A stretch of 64,000 nt of DNA, from positions 1,415,001 through 1,479,000 of the forward strand of contig NC_134889.1 in assembly GCF_041734735.1 (NCBI RefSeq). The letters run 5' to 3'. Of the stretch, positions 63,001 through 64,000 are shown piece by piece. This stretch comes from Babylonia areolata. Taxonomy: Eukaryota > Mollusca > Gastropoda > Neogastropoda > Buccinidae. The translations under genes and the position numbers were made by a program. The notes under the pieces were generated by a model. The model saw only the letters and a program-made list of their open reading frames with translations. It ran no database searches and was not told the origin of the DNA. How positions within the stretch are numbered: position 1 is the stretch's first letter; the number at the start of each line of letters is the position of its first letter.

Positions 63001-63653
63001 GATGTGACATGGTATGTGATGATGTAACAACAGGACATGATGTGACATGGTATGTGATGATGTAACAACAGGACATGATGTGACATGGTTTGTGATGATG
63101 TAACAACAGGACATGATGTGACATGGTTTGTGATGATGTAACAACAGGACCTGATGTGACATGGTATGTGATGATGTAACAACAGGACATGATTTGACAT
63201 GGTATGTGATGATGTAACAACAGGACATGATGTGACATGGTATGTGATGATGTAACAACAGGACATGATGTGACATGGTATGTGATGATGTAACAACAGG
63301 ACATGATTTGACATGGTGTGTGATGATGTAACAACAGGACATGATGTGACATGGTATGTGATGATGTAACAACAGGACATGATGTGACATGGTATGTGAT
63401 GATGTAACAACAGGACATGATGTGACATGGTATGTGATGATGTAACAACAGGACATGATGTGACATGGTATGTGATGATGTAACAACAGGACCTGATGTG
63501 ACATGGTGTGTGATGATGTAACAACAGGACATGATGGAGGCGCTGACCACCCAGAACAGTGAGCTGCGCACAATGCTGATCAAGGCCACAGAGGTCAAGC
63601 CCAGGTCAGACGGCGAAGACCAGAACGGTGACAAGTCCCAGACAGACGATCTG
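24473..63653 (+). CDS. GOLGA2: GOLGA2 (GM130) gene, exons 1-20, 3' end outside window
   Basis: GM130 is a rod-like golgin on the cytosolic face of cis-Golgi cisternae. Its N terminus binds the tether p115/USO1 and its C terminus binds GRASP65; it acts in vesicle tethering, ribbon assembly and mitotic Golgi breakdown. Twenty exons splice with matching phases at every junction and give 2046 bases (682 codons). Colinear anchors to human GM130 are the N-terminal KIAAAKKR...LKQFQQRSG, STESLQQLSQQLNGL, the EQLQ-VHIQTIGILVAEK block, RVADLERSLS, RLKLELYK, KKLEMAE, SVRQERDQ and LSRALSQNKELKAQLAELQ. The remaining coiled coil and the GRASP65-binding C terminus must lie beyond 64000. The gene is at least 39 kb long, and more than 90% of that is intron. 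Confidence 0.96.
24521..26689. other. GOLGA2 intron 1, first part, unique
   Basis: AT-rich, mostly unique intron sequence with an ACCATACCAT tract (about 25358-25490) and poly-A near 25725-25743. No coding exon is recognised; the next residues of GM130 are found only at 35080. Confidence 0.6.
26690..27125. repeat. Degenerate repeat (GGTCTGAAGCATTAGTTCTT)
   Basis: About six diverged units of 60-90 bp share TCTGTAAGGTCTGAAGC, TAGTTCTTTTCAGT and GTGTAATATG. Confidence 0.7.
27126..27775. other. GOLGA2 intron 1, unique; weak exon-like stretch
   Basis: At 27661-27780 an open stretch reads NKYKPIDIEEQKIQYCGHKD, then EEEEVLARGETKEILPH. It lacks a convincing donor and has no counterpart between the GM130 residues in exons 1 and 2, so I treat it as intron. 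Confidence 0.5.
27776..30115. repeat. 22/23-bp minisatellite, about 100 copies
   Basis: Units are GTGGGTGGATTGTACTGTTC plus TGT, with variants aatg, ttgc and gtta. Some blocks of about 340 bp repeat as higher-order units (for example 28341-28520 and 28680-28860 share the same variant order). Large open frames on both strands are artefacts of the repeat. Confidence 0.95.
30116..31013. other. GOLGA2 intron 1, unique
   Basis: No exon or element is recognised. A (CACCC)-rich stretch lies at 30390-30440. Confidence 0.5.
31014..31244 (+). mobile_element. tRNA-headed SINE, family C
   Basis: The head has GTGGCCTAGCGGTAACGTGT (A box) and GAGTTTGAGTCTC (B-box-like). The body carries GATGAGACAATAAACC and the tail AAAAGAACCCATGGCAACAG, as in the copy at 3180. 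Confidence 0.75.
31245..31498. mobile_element. 254-bp MITE, piggyBac-like ends
   Basis: Inverted ends TTGACTCTTTCAC and (reverse complement) TTAACTCTTTCAC, about 13 bp; one flank is TTGA and the other TTAA. It sits at the tail of the SINE at 31014. It does not share its interior with the 232-bp MITEs. Confidence 0.55.
31800..31920. repeat. 17-bp minisatellite (CACTCTGCTTCACAGTC), 7 copies
   Basis: Direct tandem units with one CACCCTG variant. Each holds a TTCACAG that looks like a 3' splice site. Confidence 0.9.
32330..32770. repeat. Minisatellite (GTAAACTTTGCTGATGTTAA)
   Basis: About 11 units of 31-62 bp contain CTGTAAACTTTGCTGATGTT, AACAGATAGA and TTGTTTTGAAAACTTTGCTG. Confidence 0.88.
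32771..33105. other. GOLGA2 intron 1, unique
   Basis: Nothing recognised. Confidence 0.5.
33106..34085. repeat. 18/27-bp minisatellite (GACTGTCATTCACACTGACT)
   Basis: About 40 units alternate GACTGTCATTCACACTGA with CTCTGATGT or CAT. The left part is decayed and the right part (33580-34040) is uniform. Confidence 0.92.
34093..34840. mobile_element. TIR element with ATCAGGGTTC ends
   Basis: Terminal ATCAGGGTTC is matched by GAACCCTGAT at the far end. Subterminal segments are inverted matches, for example GAGTGCCCAGTTG at the left and CAGCTGGGCACTC at the right. CAGGG ends recall hAT elements, but no clear 8-bp duplication is seen and there is no transposase. A 232-bp piggyBac-like MITE is inserted in it. 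Confidence 0.6.
34326..34557. mobile_element. 232-bp piggyBac-like MITE, copy 1
   Basis: TTAA at both ends; inverted ends TTAACTCTCTCCATACG and (reverse complement) TTAACTCACTCAGTACGG. It keeps a piece of the transposase-like region of the 3395 element (GAAGAGGTGAATGTTGACAA). It differs from copy 2 at 10 of 232 positions by my count. Confidence 0.8.
34896..34982. repeat. CA microsatellite
   Basis: (CA)n of about 43 units with one AGAC interruption, shortly upstream of GOLGA2 exon 2. Confidence 0.97.
35080..35217 (+). CDS. GOLGA2: GOLGA2 exon 2
   Basis: The acceptor is GGTGTTTTGCAG and the donor is GAACAG/GTGGGT; the exon is phase 0 to 0 and 46 codons long. The peptide starts LKQFQQRSGRTPSRSPAPSA and continues Ser/Arg-rich. 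It aligns with LREYQQRNSPG of human GM130, where Ser25 is the mitotic CDK1 site that blocks p115 binding. Here a TP and several SP dipeptides lie in the equivalent place, so the control could be conserved (inference). The exon's last 12 bases and its donor are amplified downstream. Confidence 0.92.
35198..35562. repeat. 30-bp array containing the exon 2 end and its 5' splice site
   Basis: Units read GTACCTGAACAG, then GTGGGTGAGAGTGCAG. The first unit is the end of exon 2 (VPEQ) with its donor. About nine to ten further units follow in the intron, several with an intact CAG/GTGGGT. Variants carry aacaag or shorter units. Confidence 0.93.
35808..35920 (+). CDS. GOLGA2: GOLGA2 exon 3
   Basis: The acceptor is GCTGTGTTACAG and the donor is ATGGAG/GTACGG; the exon enters in phase 0 and leaves in phase 2. 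The peptide starts TSGETGSRGRAVSRKGEV and ends EEPAQDHTEW plus a split Arg codon. It is hydrophilic and poorly conserved, like the linker between the p115-binding site and the first coiled coil in other GM130 proteins. The exon end and donor are the seed of the following array. Confidence 0.85.
35905..36645. repeat. Array containing the exon 3 end and its 5' splice site
   Basis: Exon 3 ends GAATGGAG/GTACGGTACAG. About 33 downstream units read GAATGGAGGTATGGTACAGT or GGATGGAGGTAGAGTACCAT, so each repeats the last bases of the exon plus a donor-like GGAG/GTATGG or GGAG/GTAGAG. Confidence 0.92.
36723..38010. repeat. 64-bp minisatellite, about 20 copies
   Basis: Units contain GTGTTGGTCGTTTAGATGCT, GACAACTTTGAGCTGTCAGT and ACACGGATGTCTGTAGTG. 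The stretch right before exon 4 (GGGCTTTGAGTTGTGG, 38136-38151) resembles the unit's ACTTTGAGCTGTCA. The array may therefore once have abutted the acceptor and been cut off by the SINE insertion. Confidence 0.92.
38011..38138 (-). mobile_element. SINE family A, 3' part
   Basis: The reverse complement of the last 128 or so bases of the family A SINEs at 42468 and 47582, including CCCGAAAACGGAGTATGGCT, TACATGGCGGGGTAAAAACG and a GAAGAAGAA tail. It lies 27 bases upstream of GOLGA2 exon 4. Confidence 0.85.
38166..38229 (+). CDS. GOLGA2: GOLGA2 exon 4
   Basis: The acceptor is CCTTTCTGTTACAG and the donor is GCTGAG/GTTTGT. It completes the Arg codon from exon 3 and ends in phase 0. The peptide TTASTESLQQLSQQLNGLLA plus E is nearly the same as FSSTESLRQLSQQLNGLVCE of human GM130, so this is one of the firmest identifications in the window. 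A SINE fragment lies 27 bases upstream of the exon. Confidence 0.95.
38230..38830. other. GOLGA2 intron 4, unique with short GT runs
   Basis: GT runs at about 38270-38290 and 38337-38355. No gene is seen. Confidence 0.55.
38832..39082. repeat. 49-bp minisatellite, 5 copies
   Basis: Units contain TTGTATGTCTCACCAGGATT and TCTGTCTCTTGTCCACTGCT. Each has a CTCACCAG resembling a 3' splice site. Confidence 0.93.
39186..39245 (+). CDS. GOLGA2: GOLGA2 exon 5
   Basis: The acceptor is GTGTTGACAG and the donor is TTAAAG/GTTTGT; phase 0 to 0, 20 codons: SADDPGISDESENSTLEELK. This acidic linker precedes the coiled coil and corresponds to the SANLKDLES region of the human protein in position rather than in sequence. 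Confidence 0.88.
39246..39702. other. GOLGA2 intron 5 with CA and TTATTG microsatellites
   Basis: A CA tract lies at about 39368-39420 and a TTATTGTTG tract at about 39462-39505. The rest is unique. Confidence 0.6.
39703..39783 (+). CDS. GOLGA2: GOLGA2 exon 6, coiled coil
   Basis: The acceptor is TGTGATTTTCAG and the donor is CAGCTG/GTAAGC; phase 0 to 0, 27 codons. The peptide begins SRNRDLAALLEKHSQASEQL, with heptad-like spacing of Leu/Ala. It matches the ESRYQQLAVALDSSYVTNKQL segment of human GM130 in position and pattern. Confidence 0.9.
39784..40310. other. GOLGA2 intron 6, unique with GT/poly-G
   Basis: A GT run, a GA run and a poly-G tract occupy about 39820-39877. Two copies of GTGTGATCCCACTATCCCA (about 40235 and 40274) lie just before exon 7. 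Confidence 0.55.
40311..40412 (+). CDS. GOLGA2: GOLGA2 exon 7, coiled coil
   Basis: The acceptor is GCTGTGTGTCAG and the donor is CTCCAG/GTAACT; phase 0 to 0, 34 codons. The peptide begins REQVQTVQDQLQTERGSLND and ends ASLKEQLQ, like the human ...KQGALREQLQ that directly precedes VHIQTIGIL. A decayed copy of the exon's 3' half with its donor lies 60 bases downstream (40474-40530). Confidence 0.93.
40474..40530 (+). repeat. Single decayed copy of exon 7 3' end with donor
   Basis: AATGACAGGTACAAGATCTT, then CTCTCAAAAGACCGCTCCAG/GTAATTGG, copies the exon 7 end (AACGACAGGTACAAGAAGGA, then CTCTCAAAGAACAGCTCCAG/GTAACTGG) with a small internal deletion. The flanking GCCAGTGTGTGTG is shared as well. 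Confidence 0.9.
40627..40738 (+). mobile_element. Short tRNA-headed SINE, family B
   Basis: The head has GCAATAGCCGAGTGGTTAAA, like family A, but it then passes to AAAGCGCTTAGAGCTTGGTC and AGGCACTATATAAGGATCC. The same tail occurs without a head at 47196-47252. Confidence 0.75.
40745..41674. repeat. 42-50-bp array carrying the exon 8 acceptor and exon start
   Basis: Nineteen units read TGTGTGTACAG/GTCCACATACAGACGATAGG, then AATCATTGATGATTGATGA. The part after the slash equals the first 24 or so bases of exon 8 (VHIQTIGI). The 20th occurrence is the real exon at 41675. Most decoy copies meet TGA at the twelfth codon. Confidence 0.96.
41675..41768 (+). CDS. GOLGA2: GOLGA2 exon 8 (VHIQTIGILVAEK)
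   Basis: The acceptor is TGTGTGTACAG and the donor is AGAATAG/GTCAGT; it enters in phase 0 and ends in phase 1. The peptide starts VHIQTIGILVAEKTELQSQ, almost identical to the human VHIQTIGILVSEKAELQT. This is the most conserved golgin block in the window. The acceptor and the first 24 exon bases are tandemly copied 19 times upstream. Confidence 0.97.
41770..42150. repeat. Degenerate about 60-bp repeat (ATGTAGGGCTGTAACACAAC)
   Basis: About six units share GATGTAGGGCTGTAACACAA, CAAGACAGACGTAATGTA and CATCATGAACATTG. Confidence 0.8.
42151..42467. other. GOLGA2 intron 8, unique
   Basis: Nothing recognised, apart from the target site copy at 42455-42467 that belongs to the next SINE. Confidence 0.55.
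42468..42854 (+). mobile_element. SINE family A, complete
   Basis: The tRNA-like head has AGTAGCCGAGTGGTTAAAGC (A box) and GGGTTCGAATC (B box). A conserved body (GACGGCGCCTGGTGGGTAAA, AAGATCAAATACGCATGTTA) and a GAAGAAGAAG tail follow. A 13-bp target duplication (GAAATCTGATCCC) lies at 42455-42467 and 42855-42867. Confidence 0.92.
42868..43300. other. GOLGA2 intron 8, unique
   Basis: Nothing recognised. Confidence 0.5.
43301..43407 (+). CDS. GOLGA2: GOLGA2 exon 9, coiled coil
   Basis: The acceptor is a good pyrimidine tract (CTTCCCTTTCCCAG) and the donor is GAAAAG/GTGAAC. It completes a Glu codon and ends in phase 0. The peptide begins EEIEELSGRLKASRQRVADL and ends ERSLSTSSQSGQQLEK. It matches human SEDLASRLQYSRRRVGELER followed by ALSAVS. 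Confidence 0.94.
43408..44185. other. GOLGA2 intron 9, unique
   Basis: A pyrimidine-rich stretch followed by CAG/CTGGGAAAG/GTAAGT (43952-43965) mimics a tiny 9-base exon resembling the exon 9 end (CAGCTGGAAAAG/GTGAAC). It may be a decayed duplicate of that junction. Confidence 0.5.
44190..44525. repeat. Degenerate about 60-bp repeat (TTTGGCACAGTTGTAGTTTA)
   Basis: About six units share GTAGTTTATAAGTGGGTTTG, TTTGTCAAATTTGGCACAG. Confidence 0.75.
44790..45375. repeat. About 47-bp minisatellite (GGGTCATGTCGAGGGGTTCA)
   Basis: About 13 units contain GTCATGTCGAGGGGTTCATG, TCAGTGGTGCATGGGT and ATGTCAGGG. Confidence 0.9.
45376..46742. other. GOLGA2 intron 9, mostly unique with TG-rich stretch
   Basis: A degenerate TGTGTAGTGTGTCTGTATG stretch lies at about 46130-46560. 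The remainder is unique and no exon is found. Confidence 0.55.
46743..46801 (+). CDS. GOLGA2: GOLGA2 exon 10, coiled coil
   Basis: The acceptor is TTGTCTTTTCAG and the donor is ACTTC/GTAAGT; it enters in phase 0 and leaves in phase 2. The peptide SNKENTKEIDRLKLELYKT plus a split Ser matches human NKELTKERDALRLELYKN. Both flanking introns lack junction-derived repeats here. Confidence 0.92.
46802..47195. other. GOLGA2 intron 10, unique
   Basis: Nothing recognised except a 22-bp direct duplication of TTTCTGTCTCAATTTCTCAA near 46940-46985. Confidence 0.5.
47196..47252 (+). mobile_element. SINE family B tail fragment
   Basis: TTTAGAGCTTGGTCTCCCAC and GGTGCTATATAAGTATCC match the tail of the element at 40627. 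The head is missing. Confidence 0.6.
47378..47970 (-). mobile_element. SINE family C, split by a family A SINE
   Basis: On the - strand the tail is GGAAGAACCCATGGCAACAA and the body has GAGGAGACAGTGAACCC, as in the copies at 3180 and 31014. It is interrupted at 47582-47935 and resumes with CACCTGCTTCCTAGCTGGGG. The right boundary is approximate. Confidence 0.65.
47582..47935 (+). mobile_element. SINE family A, nearly complete
   Basis: Same head, body and tail as the copy at 42468, lacking the GTGGGAGTTGCAGCCCACGA segment near the 3' end. A 14-bp target duplication (AACCTGTGGTGACA) lies at 47568-47581 and 47936-47949. Confidence 0.93.
48104..48164 (+). CDS. GOLGA2: GOLGA2 exon 11, coiled coil
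   Basis: The acceptor is TTTCTTGTTCCAG and the donor is TCAAAG/GTGAGT. It completes a Ser codon and ends in phase 0: KYNEENQQQISELTEKLSSK. It corresponds to SNEDLKQEKSELEEKLRVL of the human protein. Confidence 0.92.
48165..48671. other. GOLGA2 intron 11, unique
   Basis: Short GT and TA runs (about 48300-48320 and 48630-48650). Nothing else is recognised. Confidence 0.55.
48672..48752 (+). CDS. GOLGA2: GOLGA2 exon 12, coiled coil
   Basis: The acceptor is TTGTCTTTTTTCAG and the donor is CAGCAG/GTAGGG; phase 0 to 0, 27 codons, beginning TSEASALEDSVEDLKKRLEM. The KKRLEMAEIYAQQ end matches human QKKLEMTELLLQQ. Confidence 0.93.
48770..49965. repeat. 21-28-bp array (GTCTGTCTCCGACAGTCTCT)
   Basis: About 55 units read GTCTCTGTGTCTGTCTCCGA plus CAG. 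Each holds a pyrimidine-rich CTCCGACAG or CTCCAACAG that resembles a 3' splice site. Exon 13 starts elsewhere (50561), so no exon bases are included that I can show. Confidence 0.93.
50050..50555. repeat. GGTGTTGACAC-based repeat before exon 13
   Basis: Units such as GTGGGTGTTGACACAGGTGT and GATGTGGGTGTTGACTTTGG repeat, with a 123-bp higher-order copy (50106-50214 versus 50226-50336). The last unit, TGTTGACACTGGTGTGTG, runs into the exon 13 acceptor. Confidence 0.88.
50561..50653 (+). CDS. GOLGA2: GOLGA2 exon 13, coiled coil
   Basis: The acceptor is GTGTGTGTGGACAG and the donor is ACTCAG/GTCAGT; phase 0 to 0, 31 codons. It begins LSSESENSAGSMKMMTELQA and ends ERDALLLKVTQ. It fills the human QQLQQAMEERAQLEAHLGQ position by length and heptad pattern. 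Confidence 0.9.
50654..51487. repeat. GT/CA-rich intron 13 with a GTGGGGGCAGTGTGGGTGTA repeat
   Basis: CA-rich at 50690-50850, then TG-rich to 51480. Five spaced copies of GGGGGCAGTGTGGGTGTATA (or a close variant) occur between 50932 and 51186. Confidence 0.85.
51488..51595 (+). CDS. GOLGA2: GOLGA2 exon 14, coiled coil
   Basis: The acceptor is GTGCATGTCCAG and the donor is CAACAG/GTCAGC; phase 0 to 0, 36 codons. LEEAVGSVRQERDQVSEHYQ followed by ...QQLSDQVQHLTQQ matches human MESVRQLQMERDKYAEN... and ...QQMSEQVHTLREE. Confidence 0.94.
51715..52563. repeat. 57-60-bp array carrying the exon 15 acceptor and exon start
   Basis: Fourteen units precede the real one. Each contains GTGGTATATACTGTTTGTCA, CAG and ATTTCGTCATTGTC, that is, the acceptor plus the first 14 bases of exon 15 (ISSLS), then a GTGTGTACATGGCTGA spacer. 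Left units are 60 bp; the last ones are 57 bp and in frame with exon 15. Confidence 0.96.
52564..52651 (+). CDS. GOLGA2: GOLGA2 exon 15, coiled coil
   Basis: The acceptor is GTTTGTCACAG and the donor is AACTGG/GTCAGT; it enters in phase 0 and leaves in phase 1. The peptide is ISSLSEEREQLLSKHRDMEG followed by ALLELQRKL, like human SRVQELETSLAELRNQM. The frame is also open upstream through the last three repeat copies, so the 5' end of this exon could be extended by 57, 114 or 171 bases. Confidence 0.92.
52652..53627. repeat. Array carrying the exon 16 acceptor and exon start
   Basis: GTGTGACAGAAGCCAGTGCA, then GCAGAGCTCC, recurs at about 52723, 52927, 53057, 53293, 53440 and 53538, with a partial copy near 53210. 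Between them are TGTAATGTGTGGTGTGTAGT stretches. The real exon reads GACAG/AAGCCAGTGCAGCAGAGCCC. One copy (53293) has lost the AG (GACAAAAAC). Confidence 0.9.
53628..53784 (+). CDS. GOLGA2: GOLGA2 exon 16, coiled coil
   Basis: The acceptor is GGTGTGACAG and the donor is CTCAGCAG/GTACAC. It completes a Glu codon and ends in phase 2. The peptide begins ASAAEPRVAESSGVDPEAHR and ends RDNAQLS. It matches human AEPPPPEPPAGPSEVEQQLQ and, at its end, QVQDNEGLSR. Confidence 0.94.
53785..53980. other. GOLGA2 intron 16 start, unique
   Basis: Nothing recognised except a short GT run. It contains GATACACAGGGGTGGTGATG at 53972-53991, an inverted copy of the array unit that follows. Confidence 0.6.
53982..55020. 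repeat. 22/28-bp array abutting exon 17
   Basis: About 42 units read CACCCCTGTGTATCACTGTC plus ACCATCAC or AC. The final unit, CACCTGTGTATCACTGTCAC, is followed by CACAG, the exon 17 acceptor, so the array is built from the intron's acceptor flank. A poly-C tract interrupts it at 54157-54172. Confidence 0.93.
55028..55220 (+). CDS. GOLGA2: GOLGA2 exon 17, coiled coil
   Basis: The acceptor is CACTGTCACCACAG and the donor is AAGCTG/GTGAGT; it completes an Arg codon and ends in phase 0. LLEEREVRVLTLEQQVEQM is followed by ALSRALSQNKELKAQLAELQ and NGFVKL, against human ISRALSQNRELKEQLAELQ and SGFVKL. It is one of the most conserved golgin blocks. Confidence 0.97.
55221..55480. repeat. GT-rich intron 17
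   Basis: TGTGTGTACATATGTGTTTG-type units, degenerate, fill most of this 260-base intron. Confidence 0.8.
55481..55594 (+). CDS. GOLGA2: GOLGA2 exon 18, coiled coil
   Basis: The acceptor is TGTGTGTGACAG; the donor GACCAG/GTTCTC is weaker than the others. Phase 0 to 0, 38 codons: SNDNMELVTKQQASQHTTND, then LSARLAQQEDELTDLRDQ. It matches human TNENMEITSALQSEQHVKRE and the ELQEKLSELKE that follows. Confidence 0.92.
55688..55919. mobile_element. 232-bp piggyBac-like MITE, copy 2 (inverted)
   Basis: TTAA at both ends; reverse-complement match to 34326-34557 over its full length with 10 differences. It lies in GOLGA2 intron 18. Confidence 0.85.
56036..56190. repeat. 36-bp minisatellite, 4 copies
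   Basis: Units read GACACAGGTAAATGGAATTC, then ACTGCCTGTGTGTCCTT. ACACAG/GTAAAT looks like a 5' splice site but does not match any exon end here. Confidence 0.93.
56191..56704. other. GOLGA2 intron 18, unique
   Basis: T-rich runs near 56465-56525. Nothing else is recognised. Confidence 0.5.
56705..57324. repeat. About 80-90-bp array carrying the exon 19 acceptor and exon start
   Basis: Seven units precede the real exon. Each holds TGTGCCCCCAG (or a decayed form), GTTGGCGCAGCGGGAGGGGG and AGGTGCAGACGTTGCGTGAG, that is, the first 44 bases of exon 19. GATCTAAGCACCATGATTTG and a TTTGA run follow. Typical copies read LAQREGEVQTLHEARI then TAA. Confidence 0.95.
57325..57483 (+). CDS. GOLGA2: GOLGA2 exon 19, coiled coil
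   Basis: The acceptor is GTGCCCCCAG and the donor is GCTCAG/GTGGGG; phase 0 to 0, 53 codons. It starts LAQREGEVQTLREASQAAQK and ends AQAHLVDTLQNELTAAQ, against human LKSQEAQSLQQQRDQYLGHL and, further on, TQLVDQLQQQE. The first 44 bases and the acceptor recur in seven upstream copies. Confidence 0.94.
57500..58850. repeat. 26-36-bp array (GTGGTGTTTGTGGGATGAGT)
   Basis: About 44 units contain GGTGATGTGGTGTGGTGTTT and GTGGGATGAGT. The array begins shortly after the exon 19 donor, whose flank reads GGTGGGGGCTGGTGATGT. Long frames on the minus strand are artefacts. Confidence 0.94.
58880..63527. repeat. 38-bp array, about 120 copies, carrying the exon 20 acceptor
   Basis: Units read GACATGATGTGACATGGTAT and GTGATGATGTAACAACAG. 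The end of the unit is the real exon 20 acceptor and its start (GACATGATG) equals the first nine exon bases. Variants are gacttg, gacctg, gattt, gtatatg and ttacaac. The array reads as kilobase-long open frames on the minus strand, because 3 x 38 bases hold no stop there. Confidence 0.97.
63528..63653 (+). CDS. GOLGA2: GOLGA2 exon 20, last in window
   Basis: The acceptor is ATGTAACAACAG and the donor is GATCTG/GTGAGC; phase 0 to 0, 42 codons. It begins DMMEALTTQNSELRTMLIKA and ends in an acidic tract (SDGEDQNGDKSQTDDL), like human AATQQNQQLRAQLSLMA followed by its acidic stretch. The acceptor and first nine exon bases head each unit of a 4.6-kb array. Confidence 0.93.
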
Positions 63654-63807
63654 GTGAGCCCTGACTTACCTCCCCGTCCTTCATGTCTCGCTTGTCTCCC
63701 CTGTCACAGCACAGCACAGTGAGAAAGAGACTGTCGGTATCGGTATCTGTCATCATTGTTGACAAAAGATGAGACCAACAGTGTCAGCATACAGTGATGA
63801 TGGTAAT
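63654..63807. other. GOLGA2 intron 20, unique
   Basis: Nothing recognised. Confidence 0.5.
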
Positions 63808-64000
63808 TGGTGGAGGGGTCGCTTGCTGGTAATGCGTCCAATTAGGGAGCCATAGTCCAAGGCGTCCTCATGTTGGAATCCTATACTGTATATGGATCAA
63901 GATTTTTAACCCCCCCTCTCTACTAGACTTGCATGGTCCGGGTGCTTGTCTTTCAGATGAGACAATGAACTGAGGTTCTCTATGTATCATGCTCTTAGCT
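63808..64000 (+). mobile_element. tRNA-headed SINE, family C, cut by window end
   Basis: GGTCGCTTGCTGGTAATGCG and CATGTTGGAATCCTATACT form a tRNA-like head. GGTCCGGGTGCTTGTCTTTC and AGATGAGACAATGAACTGAG match the body of the copy at 31014. It is diverged. Confidence 0.7.

Noticed and set aside
57286-63573. Very long minus-strand open frames (up to 1169 codons) rich in His/Cys
   Set aside because: They are the 38-bp and 26-36-bp arrays read in frames that lack stops. Translation is perfectly periodic, all three minus frames are open, and real GOLGA2 exons lie on the other strand.

Overview
This is a metazoan nuclear genomic window with long introns, GT-AG splicing and a very high load of tandem repeats. 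Three families of tRNA-headed SINEs and small TTAA-targeted MITEs, together with the protein sequences, suggest a mollusc, most likely a gastropod; that assignment is an inference. Two host genes lie on the + strand and nothing convincing lies on the - strand.

Gene 1 (670-15630, 5' part outside the window) is the 3' half of SMG7, a nonsense-mediated mRNA decay factor. Eight exons in compatible phases encode 711 residues of Pro/Gln/Ser-rich C-terminal region, including a YSLF...SPW block and a C-terminal SMW...LERLLEQQ tail that match the end of vertebrate SMG7 as I remember it. Gene 2 (24473 to beyond 63653, 3' part outside the window) is GOLGA2, encoding the cis-Golgi coiled-coil tether GM130. 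Twenty exons, all phase-compatible, give 682 residues from the p115-binding N terminus through most of the coiled coil. The 8.8 kb between the two genes holds SMG7 3' flank, minisatellites and unremarkable sequence.

Most of the rest is minisatellite. Nearly every large intron carries its own private array, with units of about 20-75 bp. The striking pattern is that many arrays are built from the neighbouring splice junction. The unit contains the 3' splice site plus the first 4 to about 45 bases of the following exon (SMG7 exons at 670 and 11177; GOLGA2 exons 8, 15, 16, 19 and 20), or the last bases of the preceding exon plus its 5' splice site (GOLGA2 exons 2, 3 and 7). The largest, at 58880-63527, has about 120 copies of a 38-bp unit carrying the acceptor and first 9 bases of exon 20. 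Decoy copies mostly run into a stop codon within a few codons. The exon 15 array is the exception: its last three upstream copies are 57 bp apart and stay open and in frame with the real exon.

Mobile elements are SINE copies at 3180, 31014, 38011, 40627, 42468, 47196, 47378, 47582 and 63808, and TTAA-flanked piggyBac-like elements at 3395, 31245, 34326 and 55688. There is also a CAGGGTTC-ended TIR element at 34093-34840. Several are nested: a piggyBac-like element inside a SINE, a SINE inside a SINE, and a MITE inside the TIR element. No rRNA, functional tRNA gene or CRISPR array was found.
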